Made by a program: the position numbers and the translations under genes
The notes under the pieces: generated by a model
What the model was told of the DNA's origin: nothing
Databases searched by the model: none
Seen by the model: the letters and a program-made list of their open reading frames with translations, nothing else
NCBI GenBank assembly: GCA_965228435.1
Contig: OZ245818.1
Coordinates: 3,844,001-3,908,000, forward strand
Length of the DNA stretch: 64,000 nucleotides
Reading direction: 5' to 3'
DNA from: Hoeflea_A sp965228435
Lineage (GTDB): Bacteria; Pseudomonadota; Alphaproteobacteria; Rhizobiales; Rhizobiaceae
In this document: positions 1 through 6,982 of the stretch, one piece after another
Layout: each line of letters starts with the position of its first letter
How positions within the stretch are numbered: the first letter of the stretch is position 1

Positions 1-541
1 GCACCGTCGTGTTGGCCATGGCAACCAGCCGATCGACCCAGGTGCGGTGGTCGTCAAGCGTGATATTGGGCACGGCGTCTTTGAGTGCGGCGCGCATGGC
101 ATCGAAATCGGGTGGCGCATCCTCGTCAATGGTGATGACGATCAGCCGCGGAACCGGCAGTTCCTCCAGGTCGAGCCCTTCGCCGAGCCAGGGTTCCAGC
201 AAACGCGCCGTTGCGTCGCTGTCGATGATCATGGCGTCCGTGGTTCCCTCGAAACTCAGGGCGATATCACGGGCGTTGCCGAGTGCCGATTGGAGATCGA
301 GGTTCTCGTCCGGTTTGATCTGGATGGTGATCTCGCGCGAAATCTGGCTCTGCCAGCTGTTCGCGGTGTTCTGGATCATGATCACGGCGCCCAGCGTCAG
401 GCAGGCCAGAAACGACATGATCGATATCACGAACATCAGTGATCGGCCCGCGATATTGGTGGCCGGCACGATCGGCTCGGTCGGGCGAAGGGCTACTTCG
501 CGCGGCTTGCGGGTCGCTTCGGGTTTGGCCACCTCATTCAT
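1..541 (-). CDS. ftsX: Cell division protein FtsX, N-terminal part (cut by window edge)
   Basis: Permease-like partner of FtsE. The FtsEX complex sits at the division septum and links cytoplasmic ATP hydrolysis to activation of periplasmic peptidoglycan hydrolases. Only about 180 N-terminal codons are visible because the gene runs off the left edge. The translation has a proline/arginine-rich cytoplasmic start, one membrane segment at about residues 34-56, and then the beginning of the periplasmic loop, which is the FtsX topology. The ATG at 541 overlaps the ftsE stop region by 8 bases, indicating translational coupling. Assignment rests on the adjacent ftsE as well as the topology. Confidence 0.9.
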   Translation of the reverse strand, partial: MNEVAKPEATRKPREVALRPTEPIVPATNIAGRSLMFVISIMSFLACLTLGAVIMIQNTANSWQSQISREITIQIKPDENLDLQSALGNARDIALSFEGTTDAMIIDSDATARLLEPWLGEGLDLEELPVPRLIVITIDEDAPPDFDAMRAALKDAVPNITLDDHRTWVDRLVAMANTTV

Positions 542-1193
542 AGATTTCCAGCCGTCCTCCTGAGAGAATCATGCGGCGTGCGTCGATCTGGTCCATCAAT
601 GACAGGTCATGGGTTGCAATCATGACGGCGGTGCCGAGCTTGTTCAATTCCATAAACAGCCGCAGAAGCCGGCGCGCGAGCGGCGCGTCGACGTTGCCGG
701 TCGGCTCGTCAGCCAGCAGGAGCTCCGGCTGGTCGATAAGCGCGCGGGCAATGGCCGCACGCTGTTTTTCGCCGCCCGACAGGATCGGCGGCAGAACGTT
801 CATCCGGTCGCCGAGGCCGACCCATTGCAGGAGTTCGATCACATCCCGGCGATAACTGGATTCTTCATGACCGCGCACGCGAAGTGGCAGGGCCACATTT
901 TCATAGGTTGTCAGGTGGTCGAGCAGCCGAAAGTCCTGAAACACGATGCCGATGCGGCGCCGCAGGGTCGGCAGCTCGCGCTGCGGGATCGTGGTGATGT
1001 CCCGGCCGAAGACGCGCACGAAACCGCGCGTCGGCTGCAGAGACATGAACATCAGCCGCATGAGCGTAGTCTTGCCGGCGCCCGAGGGGCCTGTGAGGAA
1101 TTGGAACGAGCGCTTGGGGATGTCGAACGTGACATCGCGCAGGACCTCCGGTCCCATGCCATATCGCAGCCCCACATTGTCGAAATCGATCAC
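534..1193 (-). CDS. ftsE: Cell division ATP-binding protein FtsE
   Basis: ABC ATPase of the FtsEX complex, about 219 residues, the usual FtsE length. Visible motifs are Walker A GPSGAGKT, the signature LSGGEKQRAAIARAL and Walker B LLLADEPTG, followed by the switch histidine in ATHD. The start is taken as the GTG at 1191-1193, giving V-I-D-F-D-N-V. Upstream in-frame codons to 1442 encode an arginine/proline-rich stretch that does not fit the family and covers the promoter. A CtrA-type TTAA-N7-TTAA box lies about 70 bases upstream. ftsX follows with an 8-base overlap. Confidence 0.95.
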   Translation of the reverse strand: MIDFDNVGLRYGMGPEVLRDVTFDIPKRSFQFLTGPSGAGKTTLMRLMFMSLQPTRGFVRVFGRDITTIPQRELPTLRRRIGIVFQDFRLLDHLTTYENVALPLRVRGHEESSYRRDVIELLQWVGLGDRMNVLPPILSGGEKQRAAIARALIDQPELLLADEPTGNVDAPLARRLLRLFMELNKLGTAVMIATHDLSLMDQIDARRMILSGGRLEIYE

Positions 1194-1264
1194 TGACGCC
1201 TCGCTTCCAAAGACCCTCTTCCTGTAGGGGATGAACCGGGTGGCGACAACCTTTTCCTCGCGGA

Positions 1265-1279
1265 TTAACGCCGGGTTAA
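1265..1279. promoter_or_regulatory. Candidate CtrA-binding box (TTAA-N7-TTAA)
   Basis: The sequence TTAACGCCGGGTTAA is seen between ftsE and the divergent gene at 1391. It matches the full CtrA recognition pattern TTAA-N7-TTAA known from alphaproteobacteria. It lies 72 bases upstream of the ftsE GTG, a plausible position for cell-cycle control of ftsEX. A second GTTAAC-centred near-palindrome follows at about 1318-1335. No binding has been shown. Confidence 0.6.
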
Positions 1280-1390
1280 TTCGGGTTCGGAACCACCGGT
1301 CAAATAGGGCGGGTTTCGGTTTTGTTAACCAAACCGCTTTACGTTTGCGAAAGATATCGACCGGCAGCGGACTGCCATACGGAACCATCC

Positions 1391-2035
1391 ATGCAGGCAA
1401 ATCCACCCATCGACAACCACCGCAGTGTTCATCGCGATGCAAGACCGGTTTCGCGGCTGCGCGGCGCAGATGTCATCGATGCCGAATTCGTGCATGTCGA
1501 CGATGCCGGCGAGGTGATTGCACTGCCCGGGTCGGCCCGCAATCCCATGCGCCCGCCGGTTGCAGTTCAGTTTCCAACGGCACAGGCCAAAAGCAGGCTC
1601 GGCGTGTTCGCTGGAGAAATGGGCTCCGGCCATAATGGCAAACCCTTGAAGCAGGCTGGTTTTCTGGCGGCGTTCCTGGCCGTCGTCGTTGGTGGCTTCT
1701 GGTTCGCGGGCGGGCATACACTCATTCCGATGGTGTTTGGGAGCGGGTCAGACAATCTGCATCTGTCGGATATCACCACGCACAGCATTGCGGGGTTGGA
1801 AGGGCAGGCGGTCCTTGTCGAAGGGACGATCAACAACTCCGGCGGGTCGGCACTCGATGTGCCGCTTGTTGCAATCCAGGCGCCGGGGAAGGGTGATGAA
1901 CCTCTCTATGTCCGGGCGCCGAAAAAACGGCTGGCCGCGGGCGAGAGCACGCGGTTTCGCGTCCGGGTTTCACCGCAGGCGCGTGGTTACCGCGAATTAA
2001 CCGTATCGCTGGCAGGCGGCAGCACCGGGCGCTGA
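1391..2035 (+). CDS. Single-pass membrane protein of unknown function (DUF3426-like C-terminal part)
   Basis: About 214 residues from the ATG at 1391 (an upstream in-frame codon at 1322 lies in the ftsE promoter). A cytoplasmic N-terminal region of about 85 residues is followed by one membrane segment (LKQAGFLAAFLAVVVGGFWF). The rest is an extracytoplasmic beta-rich domain with a segment resembling the FxLYD/DUF3426 type (GQAVLVEGTINNSGGSALDVP). In related genomes the gene beside ftsE often encodes an MJ0042-type zinc-ribbon protein with such a C-terminus. The zinc ribbon cysteines are absent here. It is divergent from ftsE. Function unknown. Confidence 0.75.
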   Translation: MQANPPIDNHRSVHRDARPVSRLRGADVIDAEFVHVDDAGEVIALPGSARNPMRPPVAVQFPTAQAKSRLGVFAGEMGSGHNGKPLKQAGFLAAFLAVVVGGFWFAGGHTLIPMVFGSGSDNLHLSDITTHSIAGLEGQAVLVEGTINNSGGSALDVPLVAIQAPGKGDEPLYVRAPKKRLAAGESTRFRVRVSPQARGYRELTVSLAGGSTGR

Positions 2036-2150
2036 GACAGCAGCCCCATTTTCTTCGGGGAGATATTGCCGCAACAGGCGATTTCCGGCTTTCCCTTTTC
2101 AAGGTCATCGACTAAACCGGGCGCAATTGGAGCAACTCCGGAACCAGACC

Positions 2151-2696
2151 ATGCCGACCGTACGCGGTAAAACCATCGACGTTCTCTTTACGCCTGAACA
2201 GATCGCCGAACGCAACCTGGCTCTCGCCGCAGAAATTGCCGAGAAGCCGAAGAACGACATGCTGGTGATCTCCATTCTCAAGGGGTCGTTCATTTTCGCC
2301 GCCGATCTGTTGCGGGCGCTCCATGCGGTGGGTCTCGCACCGGAGGTCGAGTTTGTCACCCTGTCGAGCTACGGCAAGGGCACCAAGAGCCAGGGCGTCA
2401 AGATCATCAAGGATATCGACAGCGACGTCACCGGGCGCGACATCCTGTTGATCGACGACATTCTCGAATCGGGTAACACGCTGCGCTTTGCACGCGACCT
2501 GATGTACGAGCGCGGCGCGCGCAGCGTGTCGATCGCCGTTCTGCTCGACAAACGCTCCAAGCGCGAGGGCACCCTCGACGCGGATCATGTCGGCTTTGTC
2601 TGCCCCGACTATTTTGTCGTCGGTTACGGCATGGATGTTGCTTATGCCTTCCGCGAACTGCCATTTGTGGGCGTCGTGACCGGCGATAGCGAATAG
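2151..2696 (+). CDS. hpt: Hypoxanthine phosphoribosyltransferase
   Basis: Purine salvage enzyme transferring phosphoribose from PRPP to hypoxanthine/guanine in the cytoplasm. The PRPP-binding loop is clear: ILLIDDILESGNTLRFA. The flexible-loop region SSYGKGTKSQG and the base-binding C-terminal VCPDYFVVGYGMD also match the family. The ATG at 2151 gives 181 residues, the family length; a TTG at 2127 would add eight residues and is less likely. It is convergent with the VOC gene, the two stops being only about 7 bases apart. Confidence 0.95.
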   Translation: MPTVRGKTIDVLFTPEQIAERNLALAAEIAEKPKNDMLVISILKGSFIFAADLLRALHAVGLAPEVEFVTLSSYGKGTKSQGVKIIKDIDSDVTGRDILLIDDILESGNTLRFARDLMYERGARSVSIAVLLDKRSKREGTLDADHVGFVCPDYFVVGYGMDVAYAFRELPFVGVVTGDSE

Positions 2697-2703
2697 GCTT
2701 CGC

Positions 2704-3144
2704 TCACGCTCGAAGGCGCCGCCGGATTTCGTCTTCCGTCAACGCCTCGATGGTCTTGCTCAATATCCAGGCGTGTCCGAACGGATCGACAACGCGGCCC
2801 TCCCGTTTGCCGTAGGGACGGTCCTCGATCGCAATGACAACCTTGCTTCCTAAGGTCACCATCCTGTCGGCCGTTTCGTCGGGATCATCCACCGTGAGAT
2901 GAAGCAATACCGCAGTTCCTGACGGTTTTTGGGGAGCCTCCAGTCCCCAGGCGGGGACTTCTTGGGTCATCGTAAAAACGGATTCTCCTATTCGCATCGC
3001 GGCATGGACGACGCGTCCGGACTGGTCTTCGAAACGCTCCGTCGGTCTGGCGTCAAAGACCTTTTGATAAAAGCTCATCGCAGCGTCGACGTCAGGCAGG
3101 ACGAGGCGGGGTTCAAGTCGGGTGGTTTCAGCTCTATCGGTCAT
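2704..3144 (-). CDS. VOC-family (glyoxalase/PhnB-like) protein
   Basis: A 146-residue protein with the paired beta-alpha-beta-beta-beta layout of the vicinal oxygen chelate fold. It begins with RLVLPDVDAAMSFYQKVFDARP and ends with the typical VVDPFGHAWILS strand. Members include glyoxalases, bleomycin-resistance proteins and PhnB-like proteins of unknown role, so the substrate cannot be assigned. The AraC-type regulator gene ends 45 bases upstream on the same strand, so the two may be cotranscribed. Confidence 0.85.
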   Translation of the reverse strand: MTDRAETTRLEPRLVLPDVDAAMSFYQKVFDARPTERFEDQSGRVVHAAMRIGESVFTMTQEVPAWGLEAPQKPSGTAVLLHLTVDDPDETADRMVTLGSKVVIAIEDRPYGKREGRVVDPFGHAWILSKTIEALTEDEIRRRLRA

Positions 3145-3189
3145 GGGCGGACGATAGTGCTCTGATGCCTTGAGCGTCTTGAAGATAAT

Positions 3190-3984
3190 TCAAGCCGGTA
3201 AGGGCAGGTGGTTCGGCGCGTCCGCCCGGTACGGTTTGTATTGGGAGGGCGTCATTCCGCTGAAGCGTCGAAACTCGCGCACCAAGTGCGGCTGATCCGC
3301 GAAACCCGCCTCGAACGCAGCGTCGGCCCAGGATGAGGGCTTCGTTCGAACAATCCTTTGAAAGCGTTCGATCCTGGAAAACGTCTTGGGCGTCATGCCC
3401 GTTCGCTCTCGAAATCGCGTGATCAGTGTCTGCGTTGTTGTCTCGAAATGGCGTGTGACAGCCTCAACGCGCCAGCCCTGAGCCAGAAGGCCTGCCGCCT
3501 CCAAGGCGATCCTGTCCCAGGTGTCCGTAACCGGGAGGGTCTGCAGGAATACGGATTCCAACAGATCCAAGCGTGCATGCGGATCATTGACACAGAGCAG
3601 ACGTTCGCGAAGCAGCCTGCCACTGATCCAATTCAGGTCATCCAGACCGACAAGATCCGAACCGATCTCTGACACCGGTACCTGCAAGCAAGGCGAGACG
3701 CCGCCCGGCGAAAAGACAACACCGCATATGTTGTTTTGCTCGGCGCGATCGACCACGACAGGCTCGAGTGCCGGGCCTTGCACAGCCGCACCCCACGTCT
3801 GCTGGCGCACCCGGCCCTCCGGACCGTACTGCGTTAACGCGTCCCGGTCGAGATTGATCAGAAGCTGCAGTCGCCCGTGAGGCAGAACCTGCTCCAATTC
3901 ATGGGGCTGATTGCCTTCGCAGGCCCAGAAAGCCTCGATGAACGGTGTCAGGACACTGTTTTTCGGGGGGCGAGACAGCAGCAA
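3190..3984 (-). CDS. AraC-family transcriptional regulator
   Basis: The C-terminal third holds the double helix-turn-helix of AraC proteins (AAFEAGFADQPHLVREFRRFSGMTPSQYK). The N-terminal part (SVLTPFIEAFWACEG, then LPHGRLQLLINL) matches the sensor domain often named DUF6597. I choose the TTG at 3982-3984, which has a GGAAG ribosome-binding site 5 bases ahead and gives 264 residues. An ATG at 4113 is in frame but lacks a ribosome-binding site and overlaps a TATACT -10-like element. It may control the VOC gene downstream. Confidence 0.8.
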   Translation of the reverse strand: MLLSRPPKNSVLTPFIEAFWACEGNQPHELEQVLPHGRLQLLINLDRDALTQYGPEGRVRQQTWGAAVQGPALEPVVVDRAEQNNICGVVFSPGGVSPCLQVPVSEIGSDLVGLDDLNWISGRLLRERLLCVNDPHARLDLLESVFLQTLPVTDTWDRIALEAAGLLAQGWRVEAVTRHFETTTQTLITRFRERTGMTPKTFSRIERFQRIVRTKPSSWADAAFEAGFADQPHLVREFRRFSGMTPSQYKPYRADAPNHLPLPA

Positions 3985-4269
3985 ACCAATCTTCCGGATT
4001 ATATTCGATGCTGGCGACCTTACCCGATCCGAACGGCGATCGACAGAACGTTGAATTCTGGCGTGTCCGTGGGGCTTGCGGGCACCTTGCATTGAACATT
4101 GAAAACCAAGCATTAAGTATAACCGATCGTAACCACGCGCTGAGGCGCTGGTCGCTTCGGGTCATTTACCCCGAGACAAGAATTGCGTGTTTTTCTGTCG
4201 TCTGACTCGGGGGTTGTGCCGCGTACAAGAACATCCAAAGCGGCGCACCAGCAAAGACGGACGGGACAT
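3985..4269. other. Divergent intergenic region between the AraC regulator and cpdR-like gene
   Basis: About 285 bases. On the minus strand a TATACT element near 4117-4123 could be the -10 of the AraC-type gene. Open frames here are short or N-terminal extensions without ribosome-binding sites. No RNA gene or repeat is recognised. Confidence 0.4.
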
Positions 4270-4632
4270 ATGGCAAAAATCTTAATCGCCGAAGACGAGG
4301 ATTCGCTGCGCGGCTTCGTCAGCAGGGCATTGGAAATGGATGGCCACGAGGTCGACCAGGCGGTCGACGGTGCGCATGGCCTGGAACGGCTGCGCGACGG
4401 CAACGGCTACGACCTGCTTCTCTCGGATATCCGCATGCCTGTTATGGACGGCATCGAACTGGCCCATACCGTGGCCAATGAATATCCCGATACGAAAATC
4501 CTGCTGATGACCGGTTTCGCCGAACAGCGCGAACGGGCCGACAGCCTGACGGAAATCATCATCGACGTGGTGCCGAAGCCGTTCAGCCTGCCGGATATTC
4601 GCGGTGCCGTGGCCCGGGCACTGGGCGGCTGA
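4270..4632 (+). CDS. cpdR: Single-domain response regulator, CpdR-like
   Basis: A 120-residue stand-alone receiver domain. It has the acidic pocket (IAEDED), the phosphoacceptor Asp in LLLSDIRMPVMDG, the Thr in LLMTGFAEQ and the Lys-Pro-Phe in VPKPF. Length, absence of an output domain and the GIELA segment match CpdR, the alphaproteobacterial adaptor that, when unphosphorylated, directs ClpXP toward cell-cycle substrates. The ATG at 4270 follows a GACGGGAC ribosome-binding site. Another single-domain receiver remains possible. Confidence 0.8.
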   Translation: MAKILIAEDEDSLRGFVSRALEMDGHEVDQAVDGAHGLERLRDGNGYDLLLSDIRMPVMDGIELAHTVANEYPDTKILLMTGFAEQRERADSLTEIIIDVVPKPFSLPDIRGAVARALGG

Positions 4633-4655
4633 GGCTTAGCCTGCGCCAACCTCGA

Positions 4656-6551
4656 TCACTTCAGCGCGCTCGCCAGAAGATTCGACCGGTCTTGATGGAG
4701 CGGCGGACAGACCGCGAGCACCGACGGCACGGCGGGCAACTGGTCGGCCGCAGCATCCGCTTTGTCGGCCTCACTACTCCTGCCGTTCGCGCGCAGGCAC
4801 ATTGCCCTCAATCGGTGAAACAGGCGCTGGTTTGGTTTTGACCCGATCGCGCGGTCGATCGTCGCTTCCGCATCGTGATAGTCGCCATTGCAGACTTGCG
4901 CGACAGCCAACGGGAACAGCCGGGCAGGAAGCAGGGGATCATTTTCGCTGAGCGCCACATACTGGATCAGAGCAGAAACCGCGTGATCGTATTGGCCCGA
5001 CAGCAGTTGGCCGAGCCCCAGTGTATTGAAGGCCAGGGCGTAGTTCGGGTTGATTTCGAGGGCTCGTTCCCCGTCCTTCAGGGTGGCGGCGGCATCATGT
5101 TTGCAACAGGCGTAAAATGTCCCCCGGACGTGATAGATATAATCGCTGCGGTGTTGGACTTCCAAAGCCGTGTTGAGGTCCGACTCCAGTTGCTCCTGGT
5201 CGGTAGATGAAAGGTCTCCACAACCGGCCATCGCGAGCCAAATTCTGATATTGGCGCGCATGGCAAGCGATGTCGGGCTCTTCGCATCCAGCGCGACAGC
5301 GCGATCCATCAGCTTGTTGGCATGGACAAAGCCCTCCACGGTGCCGGTGTGAAGCAGGTTGGCGGCCTTTGACTGGAGCTCGGGGATGCTGAGACGGTCC
5401 TCCGGAATGTGAGCAAGGCGTTCGCCGTCGAACGCATTGGTCTGCACCCGAATATTGGTTTCCGCTTGCGCGATCACCTCGTCACAGAACGTGAAGATAT
5501 CCGAAATGTCACCCGTGTAGTTCTGCGAAAAGACAGCCCGTGATTGCTCCCCCAGGACCATGGAGAGGTTCAGGCGACCCTGGTTGCCATAGGTGCGCAG
5601 CCGCCCTCGCAGTTTGTATGTCGGGGTATCCGGCTGGCCGACTTGTTCGTCCAGAACCTTTATCCCAACGCGTTTGGTCAGTCTGAAAATCAGCTGACTT
5701 CGCAGGTCCTCAGCCAAGGCCTTTGTGCTTGCGTCATCCGGTGCATAATCGAATGGCTCGATCGCGATTAGCGGTACATCGCTCACCGGATCCTGCTTTG
5801 GAGTTCCGGCCGTCTTGGCCGTTTCGAGTGTAGGTCTCTCGGACTGCAATTGGTCGAAACAGGCCGTCGTTTCCGCAGCCGGTTTCACGCCAAGCTCGGA
5901 TTGAAGATCGTCGCGCAAGCGATGATAGATTTTGGCGGCTTCGAAGAGGGCCCCCGATGCTGCTTTCGACCGCATGGCAAGCCGTGCGGTCACCTCGTCC
6001 AATGGATCTTGCTGCAACAACCGGGCAGAAACCTCTTCTGCCTCGCTCACATGATTGTTCTGCAAGAGTGTCTCGCCGTGTTCGAGCAAAGTTCGCCGCG
6101 CCAGCTCCCGCCATCGTGCCCGTTCCAGCGCAAGCCAATCGGCGATCCCGCTCTCTTTCGGATTGAGCTTCGAAAGGTAGTCTCCACGACGGAAAATCTC
6201 GCCTGCTTTCCTCAGATCGCCAGCCGCGACTGCCGTTTCGGCCTGCTTGATATCGACACTCACGTGCTTTGGATTGAGCCGAACGGTGTCCCGGTCGATT
6301 TCCAATGCGTCGGGGCTGTCTCGAAATGCTCGGCGCAACGCGCTCAAAGCCTGCCTCAGACTTTGCCGGGCCTGGTCGTTGAACCGATCTCCCCAGAAAA
6401 TGGAGATGAGCGTCTCACGGGGGCAGGGGGCGCCCAGGTTGGAGGCAAGATAGGCAAGCAGCGCTGTTTGTTTCACGCCCTGCACATCGACGGCCAAACC
6501 CCGAACTTCAAAGTCGCCCAAGCACCGGATTTCAACGGTGTTACCGCTCAT
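4656..6551 (-). CDS. SARP/BTAD-type transcriptional regulator with TPR repeats
   Basis: About 631 residues from the ATG at 6551, which has an AGAGGA ribosome-binding site. Residues about 5-100 form an OmpR-like winged helix and about 105-240 a bacterial transcriptional activation (BTAD) domain ending DDLQSELGVKPAAET. A TolB/CyaA-type domain (LIAIEPFDY..., ALAEDLRSQLIFRL) follows. At least three TPR helices complete the protein (ALEINPNYALAFNTLGLGQLLSGQYDHAV). SARP regulators are best known in actinomycetes, but this fused form also occurs in alphaproteobacteria. No adjacent target operon is evident, and the gene stands alone. Confidence 0.85.
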   Translation of the reverse strand: MSGNTVEIRCLGDFEVRGLAVDVQGVKQTALLAYLASNLGAPCPRETLISIFWGDRFNDQARQSLRQALSALRRAFRDSPDALEIDRDTVRLNPKHVSVDIKQAETAVAAGDLRKAGEIFRRGDYLSKLNPKESGIADWLALERARWRELARRTLLEHGETLLQNNHVSEAEEVSARLLQQDPLDEVTARLAMRSKAASGALFEAAKIYHRLRDDLQSELGVKPAAETTACFDQLQSERPTLETAKTAGTPKQDPVSDVPLIAIEPFDYAPDDASTKALAEDLRSQLIFRLTKRVGIKVLDEQVGQPDTPTYKLRGRLRTYGNQGRLNLSMVLGEQSRAVFSQNYTGDISDIFTFCDEVIAQAETNIRVQTNAFDGERLAHIPEDRLSIPELQSKAANLLHTGTVEGFVHANKLMDRAVALDAKSPTSLAMRANIRIWLAMAGCGDLSSTDQEQLESDLNTALEVQHRSDYIYHVRGTFYACCKHDAAATLKDGERALEINPNYALAFNTLGLGQLLSGQYDHAVSALIQYVALSENDPLLPARLFPLAVAQVCNGDYHDAEATIDRAIGSKPNQRLFHRLRAMCLRANGRSSEADKADAAADQLPAVPSVLAVCPPLHQDRSNLLASALK

Positions 6552-6982
6552 GACACATCCTCTGCTGTGAGTGTAGAGCACATCTGTGTCGGTTCGGAAG
6601 CCGCGGATCAGAGATAACGGATGGTCGGATGCAGAATTGACGATGATTTCACGTTCATGATCACCGGACTTCACGGTCGACGTGACGGTTGATGGCGACA
6701 TTGGCGCGGTTCCAACAACCCAAAACGGAGCCGATCCAATGAGAATCCATCGCTACGTGTTCAGTTTGCCCCGCCGGATCTCTGAATATGCCTTTCGGGG
6801 ACGTTCGGATGTCGTATCCCAATTACCGCCCATGCGACATCGCGCCGAGGTCACCGATGATGTGTGGAACGCATTTAGTGTGATCGGCCACGGTGGACCA
6901 ATAGCAAAAGCGGACCCACCCTATGTCAGGCATCGGTCACGGTAGAAACAGGCACACAACCGGTACCACGGCTGACCTGCGA
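6552..6982. other. Gene-free stretch upstream of the SARP regulator
   Basis: About 430 bases with no convincing gene on either strand. It holds the promoter of the SARP gene. A small dyad TCACG-gtcga-CGTGA lies at 6671-6685. Copies of TCGGATG at about 6625 and 6809 could be regulator sites but are too short to claim. The downstream end of the TIGR02302 gene borders it. Confidence 0.4.
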
